Assembly (NCBI GenBank): GCA_035528995.1
Contig: DATKXO010000181.1
Coordinates: 1 to 26,055 of the forward strand
Reading direction: 5' to 3'
DNA from: DATKXO01 sp035528995
GTDB taxonomy: Bacteria; Planctomycetota; Phycisphaerae; UBA1845
DNA: 26,055 nt
A program made the translations under genes and the position numbers. Shown piece by piece: positions 1 to 7,084 of this stretch. The notes under the pieces are model-generated. The model made no database searches. It was not told where the DNA came from and worked only from the letters and a program-made list of their open reading frames with translations. How positions within the stretch are numbered: the first letter of the stretch is position 1; the number at the start of each line of letters is the position of its first letter.

Positions 1-300
1 GACGAGCTGATGATCATCACCGCAAAAGGCATCATGCTGCGGACCGACCTGGCCGACATCCGCGAGATCGGCCGGGCCACGCAGGGCGTGCGCATGATCC
101 GCCCGGACGAGGGTGACCGGGTGGTGGCCGTCGCCAAGATCGCCGCCGAGCAACATGACGAGGACGAAGACGCCGCCGACGTGATCGGTGACCAGGCGTC
201 GGACTCCGAAGAGGCGTCAGCAGAACCCGGTGGCAGCGATGCCCCATCGAATCCGGCTGCGCCTCCTCCCCACGAAGACGCCAGCGGCCAAGACAATTAG
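1..300 (+). CDS. gyrA: DNA gyrase subunit A, C-terminal end (partial)
   Basis: This is the 3' end of the GyrA gene; the frame is open from base 1 and stops with TAG at 298-300. Gyrase introduces negative supercoils, and the C-terminal beta-pinwheel of GyrA wraps DNA. The visible part carries the last pinwheel blade: an ITAKGIMLR strand, then IREIGRATQGVRMI, then DEGDRVVAVAKI. The 'GRxTQGVR' and 'DEGDRVV' signatures are characteristic of GyrA/ParC blades and of GyrA in particular. About 45 residues of low-complexity acidic and Ala/Pro-rich tail follow, which is common in GyrA and poorly conserved. The upstream catalytic domains lie outside the window. ParC is the alternative, but the sharp match to the GyrA last blade favours gyrA. 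The next gene is convergent. Confidence 0.9.
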   Translation, partial: DELMIITAKGIMLRTDLADIREIGRATQGVRMIRPDEGDRVVAVAKIAAEQHDEDEDAADVIGDQASDSEEASAEPGGSDAPSNPAAPPPHEDASGQDN

Positions 301-328
301 GGGCGGACGTGCATTAAGTGGAGGAGAA

Positions 329-351
329 GCATCCGGCCGCAAGGCTGATGC
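329..351. other. Small hairpin between convergent genes (possible transcript-end structure)
   Basis: GCATC (329-333) pairs with GATGC (347-351), and an inner three-pair stem closes a GCAA tetraloop of the GNRA type. It lies between the gyrA stop and the end of the convergent secreted-protein gene, where a transcript end is expected. There is no T-run on either strand, so it is not a canonical intrinsic terminator. It may be chance. Confidence 0.2.
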
Positions 352-397
352 GGTCGCACGGCGTCGCCTGAACACCGCACGGCGGCAGGACGCCCTT

Positions 398-985
398 CTA
401 CTTCTTGATCTCGATCTTGACGACTTCCATCACCGACTTGGTGGCGAACTCGCCCTTGGTCTCGGTGATCGATTTGAGGAGCTGGCCGGGGACCTCGTCG
501 CAGTTCCACATCTTGCTGGTCATGACCATCCCGGCCTGCTTCATCTCGGTGCGGACCCACTTGGCCTTGAATTTCGTGCCGGCGACCTCGATCTCCTCCT
601 CGCCCTGCTCGGTCTCGTAGCCGGGGGCCTTCTGTTCCTCGTGTTCCGCCGGCGCCTTTTCCGTCTCGATCGTGTAGGTGGCCGGATACTCCTGCTGCGT
701 GGGCGGGTTCTCGAACTTCTCGCCGTTCATCTCGGTGACGCCGGTCGTCTCGACGACGACTTTCTGGGGTGTCACTTCCTTCAGGGTGTGGGTCATGGTG
801 GTCTTGGTCTTCTGCCCGGCCGCTTCGTTGACGTCCTGGAGAACGACGTAGGTCCCCGGCTTGAACTGGGCCCAGTGTTTGTAAATCGGGTTCTCCTGGG
901 TTTCCTTCTCACCGGCCAGTGCCATCGGCGCCAGCAGGCACACCAGCACGAGACTGCAACCAAGCTGCTTAACGACGCGATTCAT
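398..985 (-). CDS. Secreted protein of unknown function
   Basis: This encodes 195 residues. The start is placed at ATG 985 because AGAGGA sits seven bases upstream of it; an in-frame ATG at 1000 lacks a well-placed ribosome site. Residues 1-24 form a classical Sec signal peptide: MNRVVK, a hydrophobic core (LVLVCLLAPMALA), then likely cleavage at ALA-GE. The mature part is very Glu/Lys/Thr-rich and looks like a small beta-rich periplasmic or exported domain: KPGTYVV near the N-terminus, alternating Thr/Val strands, and a late Trp-Val-Arg-Thr-Glu stretch. I see no catalytic motif and no family I can name. It converges with gyrA and sits alone, with a 375-base gap before the next plus-strand gene. 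Confidence 0.75.
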   Translation of the reverse strand: MNRVVKQLGCSLVLVCLLAPMALAGEKETQENPIYKHWAQFKPGTYVVLQDVNEAAGQKTKTTMTHTLKEVTPQKVVVETTGVTEMNGEKFENPPTQQEYPATYTIETEKAPAEHEEQKAPGYETEQGEEEIEVAGTKFKAKWVRTEMKQAGMVMTSKMWNCDEVPGQLLKSITETKGEFATKSVMEVVKIEIKK

Positions 986-1070
986 CTTTGATCCTCTCAT
1001 GGACTTGTTGACTTCTTCTGCCTAATCGACCCGCAGAGGCCGGCCCAAGCCCGTCGGGGGCAGCCTCGAG

Positions 1071-1089
1071 GGGGGCGACCGCCGCCCCC
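1071..1089. other. GC hairpin in intergenic region 986-1360
   Basis: GGGGGCG (1071-1077) and CGCCCCC (1083-1089) form a perfect seven-base stem with a five-base loop. It lies in the 375-base gap between the secreted-protein gene and the lipoprotein cluster. No T-tract follows. Apart from this hairpin and the promoter candidate at 1254-1282, I see no gene or RNA in the gap. Confidence 0.25.
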
Positions 1090-1253
1090 GCCGGCGGCAC
1101 CATACCAGATCAGCCGCGCCGAATGCAACTGGTCGGCACATTCGCGAGCGTCGGCGAGGCATCGGAGGACCCCTACGGGCCGAACCGCCCCTTTGCGCAC
1201 CGTCCGGACACCTGGGGGCGGCATGGCTAGCACACGCAGCACAGATTGCAGGG

Positions 1254-1282
1254 TTGACACTTCCGTCAGTCGTCAATAACCT
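1254..1282 (+). promoter_or_regulatory. Candidate sigma70-type promoter for the lipoprotein cluster
   Basis: A perfect -35 hexamer TTGACA (1254-1259) is followed after 17 bases by TAACCT (1277-1282), which matches the -10 consensus at three of six positions including T1, A2 and T6. It lies about 80 bases upstream of the first gene of the six-gene cluster, which has no other obvious promoter. The weak -10 keeps confidence modest; it could be an activator-dependent promoter. Confidence 0.4.
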
Positions 1283-1360
1283 GGAGCCGTGGTGGATGAG
1301 GCAGCTTAGCTCTTGATACGACTCTGCGCAGGTGAGCTTCACCGCCATCGAGACCGCCAG

Positions 1361-2743
1361 ATGGCCCCGCATGCCATAGCGTGTTTTGCCTTGGTTGCAG
1401 CCGCAACCATGCCCGACGGGGATGTAGTGGTGGCGGTGGCACCCTGTGTTGTTGGGCCGAACATCGATGATGACGTTGGCGGGGTGGTGACGGACCTGGC
1501 GGTGGCTGCCCTCAGGAATCGGCCGAGCATCCGCATTCTCGATCGCTCACTAACCGCTCAGGTCGTGCGGGAGCAGGACCTGGCGCTGACGTCGCGGGCT
1601 ACGGCGGTCTTGCCGGCGCGCTTCGGCGATCTCGGCGCGCGGCAGGTGTTATTCATCGAACTGCTGAAGCTGCCCTCTGGTCTTATGCTGAACTGTAGTC
1701 TGGTTGACGTAGCAACAGGTGAGGTACTCGAATCGGCAGTTCATCAGGAGCCCTCAGAGCGCGCCTTGCTGACGGAGTGCGGCGGTTGGGTGACCGCGCT
1801 TTGGGACAAGAGCGTTGCGGCAAGCTGGCAGGCGGGCAGCGTATCGGCCAATCCGGTGTTGCAGGACATGTGGGATTCCCTCGACCAGGCAGAGGCGCGA
1901 CGACTGCTCGGCCCCGATGTGGATCGCGCGGAGTCGGTGTACCGTCAGTATGTCCAATATGTGGATAAGAACATGGCGAAGGAGGCGGAGCGGTTGTCCC
2001 GCCTGGCCTCGGTATATCTTACCGACTGTCTCTCGCTGCTTCAGCGGGCGCAGCATCCCCCGGAGGGCATGGTCTATGTTCCTTCCGGCTGGGTAGTCCT
2101 TCCTGTTCTAGGGGGAGAAACGCGGCGCTTCTGGCTGGACGGTTTCTTCATCGATCAATGCGAGTACACCCGGGGGCAGTACGCTCGGCTGCCACAGGCC
2201 GACGACGCCAGTTTGGCGACGTTGTCCGGCGCGGACGGTCACCCGACCGACCTGCCGTTGACGGGTGTGACCTGGTACGAAGCGGAAGCGGTTGCTGCCT
2301 CGCGCGGCATGCGGTTGCCGACCTATCCGCAGTGGGTGCGGGCAGTAAGGGGAGAGCGCCATCAGAAATACCCCTGGGGAAATGTCTGGCGCGCAGAGAA
2401 CTGTAGTTTCGCTCGCGATCCGCGACATGCGGCTCCAGAGTCGGTTCGCACGTATGACGGGGGTGCGAGTAGCTTCGGCGTGCTGGACGGAGTGGGGAGT
2501 GTCTTCGAGTGGTTGGCCACTTGGCACGACTTGGACTACTGGGACAAGGCCCCGGCCAGGAATCCGCCCGGTCCGCGAGAGGGCTCGGCCAGGCTGGCTG
2601 TGGGGGGCAGCTACCGTAGCGGTCCGGAGGGTTGCACGTGCACGAGCATGCAGCAGCTCACTCCGGGCACTCGGAAGGACGATGTGGGGTTCCGCTGCGT
2701 ATTGCCACTGAAAGGGAAATCCGCCCGCGACGGCTCGCCGTAA
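1361..2743 (+). CDS. CsgG/TolB-like domain fused to a SUMF1 (FGE-sulfatase) domain
   Basis: 460 residues from the first ATG (1361). An in-frame TTG at 1313, with GAGG upstream, would add an Arg/His-rich stretch and is a real alternative. A short hydrophobic segment (ACFALVAAA) suggests export. Residues about 20-130 look like the CsgG/LpoB/TolB-N fold: a VAVAP strand, ILDRSLTAQVVREQ at 59-72, and GARQVLFIELL. Residues about 233-450 are a SUMF1/formylglycine-generating-enzyme-type domain: EGMVYVPSG, FWLDGFFIDQCEYTRGQY, TGVTWYEAEAVAASRGMRLPT, YPWGN, VFEWLATW, VGGSYRSG and VGFRC. Family enzymes use two Cys in a GGSxxCxxxxC pattern. Here the first position is Ser420 and only Cys425 remains, so sulfatase-activating oxidase activity is unlikely. 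A binding or structural role in the envelope is more probable. It heads the cluster, with 54 bases to the next start. Confidence 0.8.
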   Translation: MAPHAIACFALVAAATMPDGDVVVAVAPCVVGPNIDDDVGGVVTDLAVAALRNRPSIRILDRSLTAQVVREQDLALTSRATAVLPARFGDLGARQVLFIELLKLPSGLMLNCSLVDVATGEVLESAVHQEPSERALLTECGGWVTALWDKSVAASWQAGSVSANPVLQDMWDSLDQAEARRLLGPDVDRAESVYRQYVQYVDKNMAKEAERLSRLASVYLTDCLSLLQRAQHPPEGMVYVPSGWVVLPVLGGETRRFWLDGFFIDQCEYTRGQYARLPQADDASLATLSGADGHPTDLPLTGVTWYEAEAVAASRGMRLPTYPQWVRAVRGERHQKYPWGNVWRAENCSFARDPRHAAPESVRTYDGGASSFGVLDGVGSVFEWLATWHDLDYWDKAPARNPPGPREGSARLAVGGSYRSGPEGCTCTSMQQLTPGTRKDDVGFRCVLPLKGKSARDGSP

Positions 2744-2797
2744 CCGCGTGGCGGGAAGAAGGCGACAACGGCTTTCCATGTGCAGAGGAGTGAAACC

Positions 2798-3418
2798 ATG
2801 AGGAGTGGCAGACACCGTATTGTGCGAACCCGCGGCGCCATTCTGGTCATTCTGTGTGGCATCGGGATAGTCATCGCGTCGGGTTGTACGGGCCAGACCA
2901 AGCGGCTGGACCCCGACGCGCTGTCCGAGCAGGAGGTGGGCACTGGCCTGACCAGCCAGGACTTTCGATCGGTATGCGAGCGGATGGCCCGTTCTCTGGT
3001 ACGCATACCCCAGATACAGCAGGCATCTACACCACCCAAGATCGTCCTCTACCCAGTCGAGAATCACACCAACGACTACATAGAGGCAGACGAGTTTACG
3101 CACAAGATACGCACGCTGCTGATCAAGCACAGCGAAGGCAAGGCTCTCTTCCTGGACCGCAACCTGGTGTCGGCAATCAAGCAGGAGCAACGGGAGAAGC
3201 GTCGAGGCAAGGTGACCAGCGCTGGTGAGAAGGACCGCTTCGGAGCCGACTTCTTCCTGACAGGCCGCATCGCGGCGATCGACAGGGTGGCAGGCGCCGG
3301 GGCAACGGGATACTACCGTCTGAGCTTCCGCCTTACCGACGCGGCCACCTCGGCCATTGCCTGGGAAGACGAATACGAGATCAAGAAGGCGTCGACAGTT
3401 GGCGGCGTGTACCGCTAG
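2798..3418 (+). CDS. LpoB-type penicillin-binding-protein activator lipoprotein
   Basis: 206 residues starting at ATG 2798, chosen over an upstream GTG (2780) because GAGGAG lies eight bases ahead. The N-terminus has Arg-rich residues, a hydrophobic core and an ASGC lipobox (Cys30), so it should be lipidated and probably outer-membrane anchored. The folded domain (about 78-205) matches the LpoB family: KIVLYPVENHTNDYIEAD, a helix THKIRTLLIK, FLDRNLVSAIKQEQ (118-131), GADFFLTGRIAAID, YYRLSFRLTDAATSAIAW and DEYEIKKAS. In E. coli, LpoB crosses the peptidoglycan to stimulate PBP1B. Whether this one activates a PBP is inference, since no PBP gene is in the window. Only 15 bases separate its stop from the COG3014 start, and this LpoB/COG3014 linkage is also known in gammaproteobacteria. 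Confidence 0.85.
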   Translation: MRSGRHRIVRTRGAILVILCGIGIVIASGCTGQTKRLDPDALSEQEVGTGLTSQDFRSVCERMARSLVRIPQIQQASTPPKIVLYPVENHTNDYIEADEFTHKIRTLLIKHSEGKALFLDRNLVSAIKQEQREKRRGKVTSAGEKDRFGADFFLTGRIAAIDRVAGAGATGYYRLSFRLTDAATSAIAWEDEYEIKKASTVGGVYR

Positions 3419-3433
3419 CGGAGGATCCACCCG

Positions 3434-4879
3434 ATGAATTGCCGCATACGCAACCGGGGGCGGAACTCCAGGGTGCACCCCGGCAAGGTCAAGACAGCGG
3501 CCCAGGCAGTGTTGGCCCTCAGTATCGCTTTCACGCTGACCGCCTGTGGGCCGTCGGCAGAGCAGATGCGCCTGAACCGGGCCATGTATGCCGCTCGTCA
3601 CGAGATCTACCCCGATTACCGTGTTTGCCTGGAAATTCTGGAGAAGTACCGCACGGATGAAAGACACGAAAACGAGTTCGTGCAGTACGGGATGTGCGAA
3701 ACCAGCCTGGCGACGCTGGGTGGTCGTTACGACCTGGCCGACTCGGTCGGCAAGCACTCGCACCTGGCGGTGGAGAAGTATCAGAACGCCAATAGCGAGA
3801 CAGCGGCCGCAATAAGCGATGAGTCCCTCAAGTTCTTCAAAGGCGAGCCGCACGAACGGTCCCTACTGGGTTTCTACATCGGCCTGGCCTGTTACATCCA
3901 GGGCGAATACAACGACGCCCGCATCTTCTTCACGCAGTCTGTCTTGGCGTCGCAGACGCGGGACGACGACATGGAGGCGTTCCGCGGGGACTTTCGGCTG
4001 GGTCACTACTGGCTCGGTCGCGCTTTTCTCAAGCTGGGGCAGGAAGACAATGCCCGCATCGCTCTGAGCAAGGCCGGCCAGCAGATGTTCCACGGCGGGG
4101 AGCAAAAGGAGATAGAGCGCCTGCGGTCCAACAGGGAGAAAGCCCGCAAGGACGAACTGAAGGGTGAGGAGATCTGCTACGAGAAGGGAAGTGGAGGGAA
4201 GAATCCGGTGGCGGGTATCGTCGATTTCTCCACGGGCCTGAACCGCTCGGACATGCCGGAAGTGCTGCCCGGAGCAAGTGATGACGATCCGACGGAGTTG
4301 TCGGCCGACGCACTCGACGCCTTTCTGCAGCGCGACTTACAAGAGCAAGTGAACCTGATCATCGTGCTCGAATTGGGCTGGGGTCCGGTGAAGTACCTGC
4401 ACGGCCCGTCTAATGCTTATGACGACTACATGCAGATGGAGTACAAGGAAAGGGGCGCGGATGTCTATGTGGACGGTCACCGCAGTGCAGCGACGTTCTG
4501 CCTGCTGGACACCTATCATCAGGCGGTCACCCGCGGCGTCCAAACGCGACGAGGGCGGCAGACGACGAAGGCGGTGACCAAGGCGATCCTGAAACAGCTT
4601 CCCTACATCAGTTGGGTGGCCAGCGCCTGGAGCGTCAAGGCAGACCACAGGTACTGGACCAGCTTGCCCGGGGAGATTCACATGTTCGCAGCCCGGGTGA
4701 GCCCGGGGCTGCACGACATCGCCTTGAGGTTCTACGACATCAACGGTGCTTACCTTCCCCGTTTCAACTTGGTCCGGCACTACATCTACGTGCCGGAGGA
4801 GGGCGAGCTCGTCCTCGTTCTGCGTTCAGTGGAGAATCAGGACAATGCATACTTGCTCAGCCACGTTTCATCCAAGTGA
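3434..4879 (+). CDS. COG3014-family lipoprotein with TPR-like helices
   Basis: 481 residues; the ATG is preceded by GGAGGATC. The signal sequence is basic at the start (RIRNRGRNSR), then hydrophobic, ending at an LTAC lipobox (Cys38). Residues about 40-250 are helical and TPR-like: repeated pairs with Tyr/Gly/Ala positions, for example FYIGLACYIQGEYNDARIFF, then GHYWLGRAFLKLGQEDNARI. The later half holds the COG3014 hallmark NLIIVLELGWGPVKYLHG, where members of the family typically carry an 'E.G.GP.K' stretch, followed by beta-rich segments to the end. The molecular role of COG3014 proteins is unknown. They occur beside LpoB and YcfL in gammaproteobacteria, and the same partners flank this gene here, which supports both the family call and an envelope role. 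Confidence 0.75.
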   Translation: MNCRIRNRGRNSRVHPGKVKTAAQAVLALSIAFTLTACGPSAEQMRLNRAMYAARHEIYPDYRVCLEILEKYRTDERHENEFVQYGMCETSLATLGGRYDLADSVGKHSHLAVEKYQNANSETAAAISDESLKFFKGEPHERSLLGFYIGLACYIQGEYNDARIFFTQSVLASQTRDDDMEAFRGDFRLGHYWLGRAFLKLGQEDNARIALSKAGQQMFHGGEQKEIERLRSNREKARKDELKGEEICYEKGSGGKNPVAGIVDFSTGLNRSDMPEVLPGASDDDPTELSADALDAFLQRDLQEQVNLIIVLELGWGPVKYLHGPSNAYDDYMQMEYKERGADVYVDGHRSAATFCLLDTYHQAVTRGVQTRRGRQTTKAVTKAILKQLPYISWVASAWSVKADHRYWTSLPGEIHMFAARVSPGLHDIALRFYDINGAYLPRFNLVRHYIYVPEEGELVLVLRSVENQDNAYLLSHVSSK

Positions 4880-4931
4880 GAATCGCATACATGCCCCCGC
4901 ATCCGGGCGGCGCGTAAGAGGAACGTTTCTT

Positions 4932-5351
4932 ATGCTGGGCGCGTTGGTAGTCCTGGGCGGTTGTATCCAGCCGCCACCGCCGTACGTGCCGGCCTACACG
5001 GAACGCCCTGATATGGCCTACTGTTTCGATGGCGTCCCGCACATCCCGGAGAGCAAACCCTGGGCGTTGGGGGGCAGGTGCTGCTGCACACCGTCTGAGG
5101 AACTGATGGAAAAGTTGCACGCCGACGGTGTTTGTGTGGAGCTGGATGTCGAGGGGCTGATCGCGCTATACCGCGAGCAGGAAATCCAGTTGGGCATCAA
5201 TCACAGTGGCTGCAACAATCTCTGTGAGTATGGGCCGCACGTGACCAAAGGCGGCAAGTGCATGGCCCCGCCCACGTCGGGCACGCGCAACTACCAGGAA
5301 GTGGTTACCGGTAAGGCGATGCGCCCGACCCAAGTCGCAACGGGTAGCTGA
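4932..5351 (+). CDS. Small cysteine-rich lipoprotein, unknown function
   Basis: 139 residues from ATG 4932, which has AGAGGA nine bases upstream; longer in-frame versions would overlap the COG3014 gene and contain no signal sequence. The N-terminus MLGALVVLGGC gives an LGGC lipobox at Cys11, but the signal is very short and lacks positive residues, which is odd. The mature part starts with a Pro/Tyr linker (PPPPYVPAYTERP). It contains about eight further Cys, including a CCC triplet in GGRCCCTPSEELM, CNNLCEYG and GGKCM, suggesting disulfides or metal binding outside the cytoplasm. The segment SEELMEKLHADGVCVELD looks like one helix-strand unit. I do not recognise the family. It sits between the COG3014 and YcfL genes, so it is likely an accessory part of the same assembly. 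Confidence 0.7.
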   Translation: MLGALVVLGGCIQPPPPYVPAYTERPDMAYCFDGVPHIPESKPWALGGRCCCTPSEELMEKLHADGVCVELDVEGLIALYREQEIQLGINHSGCNNLCEYGPHVTKGGKCMAPPTSGTRNYQEVVTGKAMRPTQVATGS

Positions 5352-5392
5352 AGCGTTATGGTTGGTGGACTAGCGAAAAAGGAGCGGCGCAA

Positions 5393-5815
5393 GTGAACAG
5401 ACAGCTAGCTAGGTTGATCGTGCTCACGATATCGCCACTGGCGGGGTGTGCCTCGACGCATCACGCCCACGTGGAGGGGCGGTCAAACCCCTACCAGGCC
5501 AAGGGACGAATTCAGTGGAACAGCTCGAAGCTGAAACGCACGCTGACCATCGATGCGGCGGCCGTGGACCGCACGGAGAGCGGCCTGTTGCGTGTGCGCC
5601 TGGCAATTCGCAACAAGACCCGCCAGGACATATTCGTCGACATCCGAACGCTCTTCACGGATGAGGACGGATTCGAGAAAGAGAAGACGAACTGGGAGGC
5701 GATCTGCTGCACGGCGCGGACGCCGTCGCAATACGAGACGGTAAGCCTCGGTGCGGACGTGCACGACTATCAGGTGATCATTCGTGACCCGAAGGATTTC
5801 AACTGGCAGCCCTAG
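5393..5815 (+). CDS. YcfL/DUF1425-type lipoprotein
   Basis: 140 residues with a GTG start preceded by AAAAAGGAG. The signal peptide ends in LAGC (Cys19). The mature domain is an immunoglobulin-like beta-sandwich of the YcfL/DUF1425 type: LKRTLTIDAAAVDRTESG, then LLRVRLAIRNKTRQDIFVDIR, a turn FTDEDGFEKEKTNWEAI, and a final strand VHDYQVIIRDP. Family members typically have 'V.L.N.T...L...YRF.WFD.DG'. In E. coli, ycfL is immediately next to lpoB (ycfM); its function is unknown. Here a gene of this type lies two genes downstream of the LpoB and COG3014 pair. The match is by pattern and context, so moderate confidence. Confidence 0.65.
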   Translation: MNRQLARLIVLTISPLAGCASTHHAHVEGRSNPYQAKGRIQWNSSKLKRTLTIDAAAVDRTESGLLRVRLAIRNKTRQDIFVDIRTLFTDEDGFEKEKTNWEAICCTARTPSQYETVSLGADVHDYQVIIRDPKDFNWQP

Positions 5816-5838
5816 GGTCCAACACGGGAGATCCGATT

Positions 5839-6981
5839 ATGACGCTTAGAGACACAGGGCGGATCGTGGCGCTTGCTGCGCTAGGCGGCATTGCCGGGCT
5901 GGGCTGCTCCGAGGCAAACCATTCACATCAGCCCATGCACAAGCCGCCACCGCCGCCGCCGAGCACGGCTGTCGCCCAGACCTACGACTACACGCATTCC
6001 ATCAACCAGGAGCGCGGATCGAGGCTGACTCGCAGATTCGTGTTGGCGCTGGTCCGTTTCGGCGACGACCGGCAGGTGGAGGACGTGCCCTACGGCACCC
6101 AGCCCGACGAAGAGAGGCCCATGGGGGATGACTCGACCAACATAGAGGTAGACGTGCAGATCGGAGACCGCGATACGGCGGCGGACGACAAGCAGCCGCT
6201 GTCCATGAACCGCCGCGCGCGGGAAATCCTGAAACACGAGCTGATGGAGACCGACAGTTTTGTGCTGGTGGAGCGCGAACGCATCCTCGACATTCTCCGG
6301 GAACAGCTCTTCGGTCAGACCAAGTTCGTGAACCCCGATACGAGCCCGGAGATGGGTGAGGTGATGGCGGTGCAGTACCTTCTGGAGGGATCCATCGGGC
6401 GTAACGAGGACCGTAGCCTAAAAGACACGCTGGAGCCACCGCCGAGCTACAAGGACGGCGATCCGTCTTTCTGGGAGAGTGTCTTCAATCCCAGCAAGGC
6501 CTCGCAGCGCACTCGGCTAAAGCAACTTCATTGGATGCGCGTCCAGGAGGCCGCCCGGCGGGAGATTCGCGACCAGAACTCTGTCGGCGTGTACCTAAGT
6601 CTGTTTGACGTTCGTACGAGCCGCATCGCCGCGGAGGCGTTCGGCATCGGCGGAAACGGCCTGGAGGCGATTCGAGACGCCGTCGACGATCTAGTGGACA
6701 AATGCCTGGAGATCCCCAACCCGGTGCGCATCGCAGCGGTGGACGGAGACTACGTTTACCTGGACCTCGGTGCAGATGACAACGTAGATGTCGGGCAGAG
6801 GTTTCGTTATCTGTCTCCCGGGCCCGAGATTCACAACAGCGCCGGACAGGTGATCGGTACGCGGGACGAGGAAGGCGGCGAACTCGAGATCAAGCGCGTG
6901 GACCAATTGATGTCGGTTGGCAAGGTCACACTGCGGGTGGCCGATCCGGTCGTCGGTGCTCGAGTAGAGCCGCTGGAGTGA
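5839..6981 (+). CDS. CsgG-like envelope protein with FlgT-C-like tail
   Basis: 380 residues; the ATG follows GGGAG. The N-terminus is hydrophobic and ends GLGC (Cys23), a weak lipobox, then a Pro-rich linker (35-41). Residues about 66-285 resemble CsgG/HfaB: FVLALVRFGDD, LVERERILDILREQ (143-156), AVQYLLEGSI, VYLSLFDVRTSRI, and a helix DAVDDLVDKCLE. CsgG forms an outer-membrane channel for curli; other family members have unclear roles, and pore formation is not shown here. Residues about 295-378 look like a FlgT C-terminal-type beta domain: VRIAAVDGDYVYLDLGADDN, VDVGQRFRYL, GELEIKRV, MSVGKVTLRV. In FlgT this small domain sits at the flagellar H ring. This is the last gene of the cluster, starting 23 bases after the YcfL-like gene. 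Confidence 0.7.
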   Translation: MTLRDTGRIVALAALGGIAGLGCSEANHSHQPMHKPPPPPPSTAVAQTYDYTHSINQERGSRLTRRFVLALVRFGDDRQVEDVPYGTQPDEERPMGDDSTNIEVDVQIGDRDTAADDKQPLSMNRRAREILKHELMETDSFVLVERERILDILREQLFGQTKFVNPDTSPEMGEVMAVQYLLEGSIGRNEDRSLKDTLEPPPSYKDGDPSFWESVFNPSKASQRTRLKQLHWMRVQEAARREIRDQNSVGVYLSLFDVRTSRIAAEAFGIGGNGLEAIRDAVDDLVDKCLEIPNPVRIAAVDGDYVYLDLGADDNVDVGQRFRYLSPGPEIHNSAGQVIGTRDEEGGELEIKRVDQLMSVGKVTLRVADPVVGARVEPLE

Positions 6982-7084
6982 GATGATCGGACGGACGGTC
7001 GCGCCACTCAGAAGTAGAGCGTCACTTACGGCCAATGGCCGACGGCAGCTCGCGGGGCAAACACCACCAGGCGTGATCCACGGC

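Noticed and set aside
188..991. Plus-strand open frame across the end of gyrA and the secreted-protein gene
   Set aside because: The minus-strand gene has a signal peptide and ribosome site; this frame is a Leu/Arg-rich shadow.
1361..2743. Active sulfatase-maturing enzyme
   Set aside because: One of the two essential Cys positions is Ser and no sulfatase gene is nearby.
2108..3853. 581-codon open frame on the minus strand
   Set aside because: It lies opposite three genes with clear lipoprotein or domain signatures on the plus strand, and its translation has no recognisable domain; a GC-rich shadow.
7020..7050. CGGCC-AAT-GGCCG hairpin between the CsgG-like and sugar-transferase genes as a bidirectional terminator
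   Set aside because: The stem is only five bases and no T-run follows on either strand.
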